Source: Tubulanus polymorphus (taxonomy: Eukaryota > Nemertea > Palaeonemertea > Tubulaniformes > Tubulanidae). Taken from it: a DNA stretch of 64,000 bases. Positions 35,248 to 57,570 of the stretch are shown here, piece by piece. The notes below the pieces were generated by a model. It worked only from the letters and a program-made list of their open reading frames with translations, made no database searches and was not told where the DNA came from. The first letter of the stretch is position 1. Each line of letters starts with the position of its first letter. The DNA lies in assembly GCF_964204645.1 (NCBI RefSeq), contig NC_134026.1, forward strand, positions 24,446,650 through 24,510,649, read 5' to 3'. The position numbers and the translations under genes were made by a program.

Positions 35248-38200
35248 ATGTCGCGAAAAAATCAAATGTTGTTTTCACTCTTGACTTTTTGCAGCATCCT
35301 GTTTGGATTTAACACTTTGTCAGTTAAAGGCTTCACAGTATCTTATCCATCAGTTTTAGGTTCGACTGCTAGTTTGAATTCGTGTAAAAAACAAATAACT
35401 CAAGGCGCAATTCACGTGTGGGCACGTAAGACCGCTTCTTCGGAACCAAGCGTCTTATCATTGAACGGGCTACTGGACCAGTTTACTGATCGAAATAAAT
35501 ACTCGGTACGCGTTAGTGGAACAAATGTTGTTCTGGATATTTTGCAAGTTTCGCTTGGTGACGAGGGGGAATATTTGTGTTATTATTTGAATCAGCAGAA
35601 TGATGCCAGTTCGTTCAGATTGATCGTACTCGGTAAGTACCCGCAGTTAAGTCAGCCTTACGCAAAGCTGATGAGGTGATATACAACAGGAAAATCCGCA
35701 CTCAACGCAAAACATAAAATTATTGAAGGCTGGTTTCCACATGCAGTTTCCAGCGCAGAGAAACCGCTCGAATATCGAAAAACTTGTCCCGAACCGGAAA
35801 ACGCGGCAGCAGAAAAAACTACTGCACAATCTGCAGGAAATAGCTGACTGGAAACCGCTCGTCAAAGCAAGCCTTTATTTCTGAGAAATGACTGACGACT
35901 GCAAGACATCTGGCTTCGAGATTGCTCGGGAGACTGCGGCGTTTACGGAAAACTTGGAAAAGAATATTTTTCCCCCTTTGTTTTGAGTAAATGAATTTAA
36001 TTGCAATTTGATTGTTTAACTATTTGTTGATATAAGATGGTATAAATGCTACTGCACGTCGACCACTAATCGGTTTCAAGCCCTTAAAATCCATTTTAAA
36101 TTTAATTTGAAATCCTATTTTAATCTTTTGTAATTTCTTTGCAAACTTATTGACCATGGAATACTAATCATATAATACTATAGACATTTTATTTTTTGTT
36201 TATGCAAGTTTTTGAGTGACAAAATGCAAATACAGGGTTGCTTCAACTATTAAGAATAGGTCCATGAATTTACATAAAAATGTATTCCAGTTCGCCCTAC
36301 GTCACTTTTTGCTGAAAATCCGATTCTACCAGTGAAAGAAGGCGGTAAAACAAGTTTGAAATGTCGTGCAAGTGCTTCGAAGCCACTCCCAGAGATAACA
36401 TGGACAATCAAAGGTAACTACGTTTCTAAAACTTCTATAATTTCTCTTTTTATCTGCTCAAGAATTATTGTTGGATAAAATCCAAAATTAAGCTCGTGGG
36501 TTAATAACCTCAAGCAATAGATATGTTAGTAAGTAATTCGAAATTATCGAATTTACTTTGGCGTATGTGTATATACATGACTTATCCCAATGTTTAGGAC
36601 GCTAGTATTATGAAGACAATGTGGAATCCACAAAATTATTCTAAATTGATTATAGTGAGCATAAAATGTGCATTACTGGCAAATCGTTAAGTCATGGGTG
36701 GAATACACTATCCTCATGAATGGATAGATCCCTGAGCATGAAAAACGATTGAAGAAAATCTCGATTTTTTCGGCATTTTCCGCTTGATACAGTTTTGATA
36801 AATAAGTATGAATGTATGCATATCACCCAGCCCCAATCACCCTCAATGTATCCTGAGAATCGAGCATGTGAGTTTGGCATTTAGTGTTCACTTATATAAT
36901 CGCATTATCCCTCACTTAGGAAGGTTCTACACTTTCATCTAATTTCGTTCGCACAATATATATCACAAATTACTAAAGGCATAAAAGTGTTTTTTTTGCC
37001 AAGGTGTTAAACTTTTTTTAAGACACATTGTCGTTCGAGCATTAAAGATTGTTGTCGGTAGTCTAATACAAATCATATAAGTAGGAGGCACGAACATTCT
37101 TCTTTTCCATCATCGCCCTCCTGAAAGGTTTACACGTTTTGCTGGTTACGAAAACCTCATTAAGACTTGTATCATTTCAGCTGCAGATGGTAGTTTGATC
37201 AGGTTCGAGGATGATATAGGGTCCGTTTCTAATTCCGATAATCAGTTCCCCAATGGTACCGCCAGTCGAGAGAGTACACTCAGCATAACAAACGCCACCA
37301 GGCAACTTTACCGATCCACCTTCAAATGCGAAGCCACCATACAATATTTCTACTACGACGAGAGAAAATTGCCGTTCACTATGAAAGGTACAAAACTTTC
37401 CACTTAACCAAAAATCTGAACTAATGAAAAAATATCGACACTTTCTCCGCTGAATATATTAATGTGCAATTTTCTTCGTAGTGAGTCCAATGCGGCCCTA
37501 TTTTTCTGGACTATCTGCTGATGTAGGTATGCCGCTTACACTTACCTGTCACGTGTACGGTGCAGACCCAATAGCTGACGTTATCATACTCGAAAATAAC
37601 GTCCGTCTACTAAGGGTCCGCACCGACTTCATCAACATTGCCGACGGTACCACGAATACCACAGGGTCCGTAGAAATTAAATCTATAGCAGAAGTTACGG
37701 ACGACGGGCGTACGTTTGAATGCCGCACAACAAATGGAATTCTTTTGCCAAGAAATCAATTTGGAATTGTGTCCATAAATCGTATGTATCAATTTCAACA
37801 GAATGAAACAAATATTATACACTCATATATGTAATGGAATGAATAACAAACTAGTCGCCAGGTGAACTAAACATACTTAACTTAATGAGTAGGAAGAATA
37901 TCTGAGATCTGAGGCGCAGTTTCTTTATTCCAAATTGAGATTAAGACGTTTCGGCCTTAAAACCTTTATCAATTGAACGATTTTGAAAAAAACATTCTTC
38001 CTACGAGGTGAGGTGAACACGATTAACTCCATCAACATTTCTAAATACCTAAAACTTAACAATAAACTAAGCCATCACGATGTTACGTAGGGTACTTCCT
38101 CGATGAGGATTGTATCATCATTTACGATATACTTTTGCATTATCATTCGGTTCTATATCGTTCTACCAACTGCTATTAATGAACTTTCTATGAATTACAA

Positions 38201-41200
38201 ACTTCTTTAATGAAATTTGTGTTCCTATTTATATTCGTGTTCACATGTATTTGAAACAGGTGCACCAAGTTATGCTTTTTTATCAGCCAACTCCTCCACA
38301 GCTACAGAAGACGAGCAGTTCAAGTTATATTGCTCGTCAGATGCCAATCCTGCGCCTTTAAACTCTCAAGTCATCTGGTTTAAAAATGAAGCAACTATTG
38401 ACGTCACGATATCGATCCATTACGTCACAACCGTCCGTAACGATACTGTGGCAACGTTGACACTGAACACAGTTAAAAGGTAGAGCAATGGCAATGAATA
38501 ATATGCTTGGTGGTTCTTTTTTTGGAATCGTAATTTTTTGAATAATTGGAAAATCGTAAATATTTGAGCATGTGATGTTATACAGAACTGATGCAGGCGT
38601 ATATCGATGTCGTATCGAAAACAGACTAGGCGTGGCGTTGAGTGCCCCTTACGAGATCCATACTTTATGTACGTAAATTGAGCGGTTTCAGAAAGAGAGC
38701 ATAGTATCCAAAATCCTCATTCTACTTTGCTTACTTGTATATTTTAACCTTCTTTTGAAGATCGACCAGTTTGTCGGCCTTTCCAAACGCTGAAATACGC
38801 TTGTAGGCAAGGTGAAACCGTTGAAATTGCGTGCTACGTATTGGCCAATCCTAGTAGTGGCGTCATGTTTAACTGGACCCAATCGGATGGCGCCCTGGAT
38901 TCTTATGGAACGACGTTGGGGAGCGAACTCTCGACTAATATCGTTGTATCGACAATTCCCGTTTCAGTCAGGTGGGTAATAAGATAAACGGCCTCCACCC
39001 ATTCTATACAATTTTCTCCTGTCAATTTATCACGGAGCTTCTAATTAGTCGACTCCGGGTAGATTGTAATTCAGTTTTTAATTACAAAAAACAGAAACAA
39101 ACAGGGATCTGATGCTGTGTTCCCATCAGCTACATTCAGCGTTTAATTAATTTAGAGTTTTTGGTTAATTGGATCAATTTCGTTATGCACCGGTTAATGG
39201 ATCATGCAACGTCGTAACTAAGTACATGTCAATTACATAAAATTCCTAGACTAGCAAGTATGTCACTCAATCCGTGAACACATGAAGTGGGATCATTAAA
39301 TCACGGGAAGTTGTCAATGTAAGATGAAGACTCTTACTGTTAGTTTTTAAGTACAGCGTTCGCTATATCTTGCTTACAGGGCAGCTTGCGATTACAGATT
39401 GTATGAATGTAAAGCTAGTAACGACATCGGCGAAATGGTTTCACCGTGTCGCATAGCAGTTGTTCAGCCCGGTAAGAGAAAGTTCCTTCCATCGCGACAA
39501 ATTGTAATCACTATTTCAATCAACCAACGTTTTGTTTGCCAAGGTGTAGGATAGAAACATCGTTTATTACGCATGGCTGCAACTTCTATTACTTTCTAAC
39601 ATATCTGCTCTGTCTTCTTCCGTTTAATGTATATACACAACCTATGAAATGGTTTTCTATTTCTCGCTTATTTTACTGTTTGAAAGATTTTTTTGTTTAG
39701 TTTTTTGTTATGATGATTGTTGGAAATTATTGGAAACGATGAATAAGGCTTTGATTGTATTTCAGGTAAGGCTGAAGCACCGATTAACTGTCAAATAAAC
39801 AATCTCACTGATTCTTCCCTGGATGTTGTATGCATCCCTACTTTTGACGGGGGTTCGAAGCCACATTTTGCCATATCTTTGAAGTCAGCAAAAATCAATG
39901 GCGGAGAGTTCGTAGTAAAGTCTAATCTAAGTGATCCAACATTTGCCGTTTTTGGTTTGTTGCCATCGACGGAGTACTATTTTCAAGTGTGCGTATCCAA
40001 TGCTGAGTTTTGGAAGGAGGTCGACTGTACTCAAGAATCAGTTTTCACGACATCAGGTAAGCGCATTTATTGGGTTTTCTAGTTACAGGAGACGACGCGT
40101 CCGACTGATTGAAACGAGGGTTTTGGAAGACTCGTATTCACAGAAACATAACCCTGAAACGCTAAGTTAGAAATAAGTACCGTAAAACGCCTGTAACGTC
40201 CAGATGCGATCGACAGATTCTATAGAGGAGTTATTACTGATCTTGATACTATTTCCAAATATGGTTAAATCCTCGATATTTTCATTTAAGTAAAATGCCG
40301 TGTTTTCATTCGTTTAGAATCCAACGTGACATTGTCTCAAGCGGGATTGGTGTCACCAGAGATGTTACCTCTGGTGATAGCTTCTACCGTTATTGGAGTG
40401 CTCATAATTGTTCTCGTCGTTGCTGTTCTAGTGATGACGAAAGGTCAATGCCATCGGTGTCGACATTCTCAGGTAAGATAATCGTCTCCGGTGTCTTTCG
40501 CTTGATGTTTTATTACCTCAGCATCGATACGATCATGTTCACGTACTATCTATTATGACTCGACATCGAAGTAAAAAGATCTTTAAAATTGTTATAAAAA
40601 TTACACGATAATGTATCTAATGAGTCATGGTGAACGGGAGACATCGAAAGCGATATGTGAAAGGTTCGATTTCATGTCAAGATCAACGCGTTCAATTTCA
40701 GGCAGACGTCAACAAAAGTTCAACAAGCATCGAAATGAGTAAGTAAAAGTTCACAAACGGAATATTCCTTGGATAGTACCTAATTGGTTGTCGCCTCTGG
40801 TATTCGATTTAACTTCGTTAGATGTTCGTATTGATAAGACGGCCGTACGAGACAAATCAACTAGAAATTCTTAATTAAACAATTACAAAACATTGACCTG
40901 CAGATATAGCCAACGGCATCTTCACACGCAGGAAATGAAAGCTCCATATTCTGTCCATATGACTACTACGGTCATCCTAGCTAACGGAATATATATATTT
41001 GTTACATTCCAGATCCTCCACCATCAAAATCAAATCTGAGACCAAGCATCGTAACGGTGTACGAAGATTCGATACATTCCGAAAATGGGAAAAATAGAAG
41101 TAAAAAAGTTACTCGATTCAGTGACCAGGAATGCGTTCAGAATCCGGCACAGATATGGCTCGGTCCTGATGATCAGCGCATCCAGAAAGATGACGAAATG

Positions 41201-41857
41201 AGTGGCTTTCATCAGAATATGTCGCAAGAAGATAACTCCGACCCAGATACAGCGGATACATTCATATCAAACGGAGAAGAAAGTTCTGCGAAGCCTGCTA
41301 CCCCAGTTGTCGGTGATGCACCCACTGACGAAAGAAAAATTAAACCATACTTATCACGTAGTGTTAATGTCGACGACAACGATGATGAGGCAGTAGAACA
41401 CGAGGGGCAAGAATCGCCTCGAAAAGCGTCGATAGACGTGACAGCTGTGATACAACAACTGCGAGCTGAATCCGCTGAAAGACGCACAAGTCTAGACTCA
41501 CCACCACCACCACTTCCTCCACGTAGCTCTCCAAAACCGGCGATTGCCAAACGTAACGCCCCAGTGGTAGCCAATGACAGTCATGAACATCCTCAGAGAC
41601 TTCGACCAGCGTTATCCTTCCTGGAAGCTATTGGTGATAGTTCTACGTCTGAGTCGGAGATATCTTCCTCCTTCTCGTCTGAGGCCGGGGAAGAAAGATT
41701 TATCGAAGCGTCGATTTCCCCAGATGACGTCCAGGTTGATGCAAATTTGAGCAATACTGATGGTCAGACGACCGATGGTGAATATTCGTCTGCGAATACT
41801 TCACAGGATGACTCGGCAAGCTTTACTATCAGAGATGACTTTGAAATGGATGTCTAA
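35248..41857 (+). CDS. Single-pass Ig-superfamily/FN3 adhesion receptor
   Basis: Twelve coding exons: 35248-35632, 36291-36413, 37181-37387, 37482-37781, 38260-38479, 38586-38668, 38761-38971, 39380-39471, 39766-40056, 40318-40472, 40702-40738, 41013-41857. All are GT-AG and phase-consistent, giving 982 residues. A signal peptide (about 1-28) is followed by five Ig-like domains: exon 1 (GDEGEYLC), exons 2-3, exon 4, exons 5-6 (DAGVYRC) and exons 7-8 (DYRLYEC). Then come one FN3-like domain (exon 9, LLPSTEYYFQV) and a membrane helix (about 654-680). The cytoplasmic tail of about 300 residues is rich in Ser/Asp/Glu, with an SH3-type proline motif SPPPPLPPR, and ends in MDV, which could bind a class II PDZ domain. 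Domain edges mostly coincide with phase-1 introns, as usual in this superfamily. Role: cell adhesion or recognition at the plasma membrane. I cannot name an ortholog; nephrin-like and other Ig/FN3 receptors share the plan. Confidence 0.9.
37885..38010 (-). repeat. Short dispersed element with GAAACG hairpin motif
   Basis: Inside the intron after exon 4 of the Ig/FN3 gene, a 10-base inverted pair (TAGGAAGAAT ... ATTCTTCCTA) encloses about 100 bases. On the minus strand the interior reads TTGATAAAGGTTTTAAGGCC then GAAACG, and AATAAA follows about 30 bases later. The layout (TGATNA, small hairpin, GAAAC, then AATAAA) is that of decayed hammerhead-bearing repeats of Penelope-like elements. No outer stem is seen, so it is a relic at best. 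Confidence 0.35.
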
Positions 41858-41953
41858 AGAATATCCTTTGTTATGAGGAGATATTTAAAAAAAATGATAT
41901 TCTTTAATCTCAAAATCACGTTATTTTATCGATAGCTAATTATGTTTAAAACT

Positions 41954-41959
41954 AATAAA
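41954..41959 (+). terminator. Candidate polyadenylation signal of the Ig/FN3 gene
   Basis: AATAAA about 100 bases after the stop codon; a second AATAAA at 42011-42016 is an alternative. Either gives a short 3' UTR. Confidence 0.5.
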
Positions 41960-42016
41960 CTAATTAAACGTTACTAACTAAAGCAAGTCGAAAATAATTG
42001 AATGGAATTGAATAAA

Positions 42017-43445
42017 TCATGAATTATGTGATCCAAAGAATTCCTGTTTTAAGACTCATTTAAAAATTTGCGCATAATGGTTGGCATTGTTTTGGATGTC
42101 TTCGGTGTTTACTATGTTCTTCATATTTCCGAATTGGAATTGTCATATCGTCGTATCGGTTTCATCCACTGTGTTATGGTGATAAATGATCAAAGGGGTC
42201 GATTATAGGGATATTCCACGCGCTTCTGAATTTGAATTTAACTCTATGAATTATTTGCGAATTGAAACGACGTCTCGATATAACACTTTCATTCGCTTCC
42301 CTTCTGTGCTGTCTTTCGATCGTGCTAGCCTATTAACCTGTTTACAATCGCTCCATTGTTTCTATGTTTATTAATTCAATACCTACGTTATATCGTCTAT
42401 GCGAGGAGTCCTTTTGTGCGCTGGGTTTAGTTTATAAACGACTCGGTAAAGTTGATTATAACGCCCTATAGCCAGTGAAGTCCGTCTCCTTAGTCTCGCT
42501 ATAACTGACGCTTAATCAGTTACAAATCTTCATTACGTCGTTGGAGTGAATCGTACCTCGCGGCCCCGATCAAAGTGCCGGAGATAATCACTACTAAATT
42601 GGCGCATGTATAACGAGCGAGCTGGTAACTGGGGTTTCTCTAGTGCATCACCATGATGCACTAGATACATGTAAATGATTTAGCGCAATCCCAGTTATCT
42701 TAAAACTTCCAATCTCAATTGGCAAACAGCTATTTCTTTTTTTCTAGCACCTTATACATTTTTCATTGACAGAGCAAATAGATCATTTAGCGATATCTTT
42801 TCTACATAGTCGTCTAAAGAATAACTAGACATTACCATACATTTCAATGCACCGAGGTTTTTTTACGGTAACTTTTTTATTTTCTGCTCTACATCGACTT
42901 TTGAGTAATACACAATTGTTTCTATATAACTACTTTCAACTTTTCAATATAACGAGAACATTAATCATAATCATATCCAATGAGATATAGTTCAACCTAT
43001 AATGGGCTTATCGTGCCGGCTTTCAATGTCACCTAACGTGCTTCGCCGATTCCTCATATTTCATGGGCTATTATAACATTTCATTATATATATTTTGCAT
43101 TCAGCTAAATACTCATATAATATGTATATGTATCAATCATGCATATACATGTACACCGTTTCAAAAAATAAATTTTTCCAATGAATAATGCATGAAAAAT
43201 AATATATCATTGATATTCCATCATTGAATTTCTTTTACACAGCACAATGATAACTAAACGTTTGCTATGAACTAGTTATTAATTCTCATTACATATATAT
43301 ACATATATAATATATATATATTTCATTTTATCCATTCTGTTGATATAATATTTTAGAACATTAAACAAATACTTATTTATATGTAAGTTACGTATAGTTT
43401 GAACGGTGCTCAATACGAGTACAGTGTATTCCGGTATTGTCTCTT
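42017..43445. other. Convergent intergenic spacer
   Basis: Spacer between the 3' ends of the Ig/FN3 gene and the vesicular transporter gene. It contains the hairpin at 42640-42664 and AT-dinucleotide-rich runs near 43290-43325. No coding exon is recognised. Confidence 0.45.
42640..42664. repeat. Perfect 11-bp hairpin
   Basis: CTAGTGCATCA and TGATGCACTAG are exact reverse complements separated by CCA. A weaker outer pair (AACTGGGGTT near 42627 and AATCCCAGTT near 42692) suggests a small nested inverted repeat, perhaps a tiny MITE. No gene end is close enough to call it a transcription signal. Confidence 0.5.
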
Positions 43446-43451
43446 TTTATT
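43446..43451 (-). terminator. Candidate polyadenylation signal of the VIAAT gene
   Basis: AATAAA on the minus strand, 58 bases past the stop codon. It is the nearest canonical hexamer; if used, the 3' UTR is very short. Confidence 0.4.
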
Positions 43452-43508
43452 TTCAATCACTCCACGCTTTGGAAGAAATATTTTCTTAGAACGATTCTGC
43501 ACCATCCT

Positions 43509-53503
<9,995 letters not shown>

Positions 53504-55711
53504 GGTGTTGTAAAGACTATTTGAAAATTATCTACTCATACAATGTTCTCAATCAGTGTATGCCATCGTTGCAAACAGGTGTGATCCTTATGAATAAATT
53601 TGATTATTCATTGCGGTCATTCTTCCCCAAAAATGACTTCGCTAAATGATTGACTAGTTCCGATATGGTGGAGCGAAAGTTTATTTAGTTGATTCCGGTT
53701 TCCGCTGCTGCGCTAATGCCATGTCCGACGTGGTAAGTGATAAGGAAATGGGCGGCACCTTCGGTTGACAGCGCGCGCCGCCAGTAAGAGACTGCACGAC
53801 GCAAATCTCAAGAACGCTGGCGTATATTTGAATCAATGAAACAGCACCAGAATTTTATGATGACATTACAATATTGAAAGTGCACAAAGTAAAATGAATT
53901 GATGATTGATCAGTTATAGCTGCTGTTTCAAATAAATGGTACCAAATCAAGATCTGCGAATATCAATTTTCAAATATTTTGAACCAATCATTAAATATCT
54001 GTAAAAGAGGATCGATTGGGATGAAATAAAAATCTCTTGATGGGCCAGTCATGTTCTAGATTTATGACCGACATAATTCATAACGATTTCAGGAAAGTCA
54101 CCAATGAGCAACTGGGCCCATACTTCATTCTAACCGAATCTGATTCATAGATGCCAGTGATCATACTCCAGGACCCCTGCCTATCATTGCTGCATACGTT
54201 TATCACGCAATATCGTGACTTGTTGCACATTTTGCACGTCATGCACTCGAAAAACTGCGCGGTCACAAGATGCAACACAGCATGTGTGTAATGCGATGTC
54301 GGATCCTTTCAGAATTGTTCATTCATCGTCGACTGACGGAACTTCGTTTGCAGTCCATGATATGATAAACTCATGCAATAGTTGAATCAGCATCAAAACT
54401 GAAGGTTTGGTTACAGCCAGAAATATATATGCGTCGGTTTTTAGGATAGTCACAAAACCTAAGTGAACCACCAGACTAGTTTACCAGACGGGGGAATTAC
54501 TACGAATGACTTTTCATCCAACCATCGAAGATAATTCTATCAAGTGGAGGCTTATATGATAGTATATATTCTTGCGACGTCTCGTGTCGCCGCATAATCG
54601 CTATCAATCCAGTCCCTGTGAATTCCATTTGTTTGTCATTAGCCAGTTTCTACTCGTGTGCACAATTCTTCTCGGGTGATTGCAAATAATGTTTTCCGTA
54701 ACTCGAAACAAACAGTTGCTTTGCCCTGCTAATTAAGTATCATTTCAGAGCTCGGGTAGCGACCGTAAATCTACGACATATTTTGTGCTTTCGCCTGAGT
54801 TGATGCTTCAAAAGCGCCGATCATTCAGACTCAATAACGTATGTGACCAGCGTAGAATTCCAATAGACTCGTGCTCGCACCGTGCAGCTGCCGCCATTTC
54901 GATATAGCAATTACCAGTTTCCCTGATTGGCATTTGTGCATGTGTGATCGCTTTCAGGATCCATCCATGCGTCCCGTATAAAAACGGGTCGAATGTCGGG
55001 TTATTGCTGCTATACCGAGCTAGATTCCCCCTTAATCCTGCTGCCAGAAGGAAGGACGTGATTCAGTTAGCGGTGTATATTCTTTATTTTATGGCGATGT
55101 CCACTTACCATCGGCCACTGAATCGTTTTGGCGCGCGTAACGTTACAACAGTAAGCTTATTAAGAGTTTATCCTTTTTTGTAAAGATATGATCGCTTCGA
55201 ATTTCTAATGTTCGATTGACGGGATTATTGTGTCATTTGCGCGATAAGGGCAATAAATCGATTTATGATTTGTCGGAACTTCATGCAAACAAACAAGAAA
55301 AACAGCTGGGAGAAATTTACTTCGTAGATAGTTCAATTTATCCATAAGGATGTTAGTTTTTAAGATTAGGATATCAGTAGAGAGGTCCGTTGACAGGTAA
55401 AAAACCGGTGTTTGACTTTTATCATCAAACTGATGCCGATGATTGAAACACTGCTACATAGCGAATGATTTTACATCCAGCAATCGACACAACGCCAATA
55501 TTTCTATGAGACAACTATAAAGTCGATATCATCTCACAATGACGACGAAGAGTAACTCTTAAGTACTCGTATGTCAAGAAAATTGGAGCTTCTCAATGGT
55601 TGGACAGCTGTTTCGATTCTCACATATCCAAGCAGATTTAGCACCGTCATAGTTGGCAGGCGCTCCATTTCAAAACCATTTGAATCCTTAAGTTATCATA
55701 TCCAAAAAAAT
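53504..55711. promoter_or_regulatory. Upstream region of the VIAAT gene
   Basis: This contains the 5' UTR and promoter of the minus-strand transporter gene at its left end. A GC-richer patch at about 53690-53830 includes GGCACC (53754-53759) and TGACAGCGC (53766-53774), which resemble two half-sites of the REST/NRSF element with non-canonical spacing. No TATA box is evident. The rest is spacer without recognisable exons. Confidence 0.3.
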
Positions 55712-55783
55712 AAGAATATAATGTAAAATGTATTGACAAACACCTCAAGAGGTGTTTGTCAATACATTTTACATTATATTCTT
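55712..55783. repeat. Perfect 72-bp palindrome (35-bp arms, 2-base centre)
   Basis: Arms 55712-55746 and 55749-55783 are exact reverse complements around AA; the inner part is ACACCTC-AA-GAGGTGT. No mismatch is seen in 35 bp. On an RNA it would form a long hairpin; on DNA it could extrude as a cruciform. It is either very recent, maintained by conversion, or an assembly or library artefact. Confidence 0.97.
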
Positions 55784-56401
55784 GTGGTGTGGCTCTTCTA
55801 CAAGATTGTGAAGATATTCTCGGCGATGAAGTGATTTACGCCGACTGGTGTTCGAAGAATATTTCATTGGACATTGCGATTTATGAATAAGCAGATTTTC
55901 TGCTAACGCCTGATTAACGTGAATGAAGGATATAGGATCGCGCTCAATGTGTCGTTTCTTTAAGACCCTTTTCGCTGAAACTTCGCTAAAACCAATTCCC
56001 AATTTAGACATAAAGAATTTAGTCATAAAGAATTTAGAAACTTTGATTAAAAACTGCAAATTTTCAGTTAGCTAAATTCACCCAAAAAAGAGTTTTGTGT
56101 TTTGAATTTATTTTTGCGCCGTTATCTACTTTTGTGCATTTAAATTTGTGTATGCGTGTTTTCGTGGAAGATGATGAAAACAACCGTGGCCCGAATCAGT
56201 CGCTCCATTCTGTTTTAAGTGTTTCTAGAGACCTCTCGACGTCGGCTCCATCTACTGTAAAATATTAAGTAATAAATGTGATATTTCAGCTTGTAACGAC
56301 TGCCATCTTAATCATGTTAACTTCAATTTCCTCCTCCTTATTAAGAATCGCACTATTCAATATATAAACAGTACTATTCGTCGAATGAGGAGAGTTTTAG
56401 T
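55784..56401. other. Spacer with an unrecognised minus-strand frame
   Basis: A 96-codon minus-strand frame (56059-55769) runs into the right arm of the palindrome and contains LGIGFSEVSAKRVLKK, vaguely like a UBA helix pair. I find no splice context and no convincing family. Three near-copies of TAAATTCTTTATG lie in its 5' part, a small local duplication. Not called as a gene. Confidence 0.3.
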
Positions 56402-56460
56402 ATGGAATTCCTCAAGGGCCATACGAGTAACGATTTACGAATTACGAGTTATCTACCATC
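56402..56460 (+). mobile_element. Solo end of the foldback-like element
   Basis: ATGGAATTCCTCAAGGGCCA followed by TACGAGTAACGATTTACG repeats the left tip of the element at 56709 in the same orientation. No matching right end is found nearby, so this is a truncated copy or a nested insertion scar about 300 bp away. Confidence 0.6.
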
Positions 56461-56708
56461 TCCGGCTACATAATCAATTATTATCTAGAGATATCATCAA
56501 CACGATCTCTACTAGATTTTGGTTAGATATAATAAAATTTGTAATCAGTTCCTGCCGGGTCTTTTATAGGGTTATGGTATAAATTGATCAGGATTTTAAA
56601 AACAGTGTAGGCCTACAGGCCCGGTAGCCGTAGGAGCCCGTCAGTCAATAGAGGGAGACATAGCACCGATCCTTTGAAATTCTGCCAAAGACTTCTTTAC
56701 CATTCATT

Positions 56709-57570
56709 ATGGAATTCCTCAAGGGCCATACGACTTACGAGTTACGTTTTACGACTTACGAGTTACGTTTTACGAGTTACGATTTACGTTTTACGAGTTA
56801 CTTATACATTTCCTTGAATATTCGTTACGACTTCCGTTTTATGAGTTACGAATTACAACTTAAATACGTTTTACGAATTACGAGTTACGATTTACGAGTT
56901 AAGTGTTGGAGTTTCGGTTTGCAAGAGTTCAAGGACAGTGGCCACGTGGTAGGCCATTTCACTGTGTGGGTGTAATTATTAGACGAATAACTGTAACGAT
57001 GATGGATTGCTGTATGCGGCCCAGTGTTTTCAAAAAATAAATACATTTTTTCTAAATTGATGAATCTTGTTCTAATTATCAAAATCATTTCCAGCTAAGA
57101 TCTATTGAAATATCGTCTATTAAAATCATCGTGCACGTAACGGGGCAGTCATCAGTCAGTGTGAAATGTATTGTCAGCATTTAATAGATTTTGAGAAGGT
57201 TCGCACCAGATGGCCAACGCGCAAATTTTCTGTCCTGTAATAGACCACTGCAGTCGAGATTGATTCACTATGTACAATAAATTACTCTTATTATGCTGTT
57301 TGAAATGACAATTCGACTTCATTTTGAAACCCGTTCTTTGAATTATGCGCTTCGGATATCCGAAGCCAGTTAGTGAAAAACGTGTAATTCGTAAAACGTA
57401 AGTCGTAAATCGTAAGTCGTAACGTATTGTAGGAAATGTATTAGTAACTCGTAAAACGTAAATCGTAACTCGTAAAACGGAAGTCGTAACGAATATTCAA
57501 GGAAATGTATAAGTAACTCGTAAAACGTAAATCGTAACTCGTAAGTCGTATGGCCCTTGAGGTATTCCAT
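56709..57570. mobile_element. Foldback-like element with subrepeat-built inverted arms, 862 bp
   Basis: Left arm (56709-about 56900) and right arm (about 57379-57570) are inverted copies. Each starts ATGGAAT-CCTCAAGGGCCA and continues as many short direct subrepeats of the type ACGAGTTACG, ACGATTTACG and ACGTTTTACG, with a shared ATACATTTCCTTGAATATTC block. The middle (about 56900-57378) is unique and non-coding. Long inverted ends made of short tandem subrepeats are the hallmark of foldback elements. The Tyr/Glu/Leu/Arg-rich frames across the arms are artefacts of the repeat. Confidence 0.75.

Noticed and set aside
35728-35866. Possible MITE with GGTTTCCA inverted ends in the first Ig/FN3 intron
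   Set aside because: Only about eight bases pair cleanly; could be chance.
41212-41574. 120-codon minus-strand frame under the last Ig/FN3 exon
   Set aside because: Shadow of the real plus-strand exon; Ser/Gly-rich composition reflects complementary codons.
55769-56059. UBA-like minus-strand protein
   Set aside because: Similarity rests on a few residues (GIGFSEVSAKRVLK); the frame runs into the palindrome and has no splice support.
56709-57570. Tyr/Glu/Leu/Arg-rich repeat proteins on both strands
   Set aside because: They translate the short subrepeats of the foldback arms, and similar frames exist on both strands, as expected from inverted repeats.
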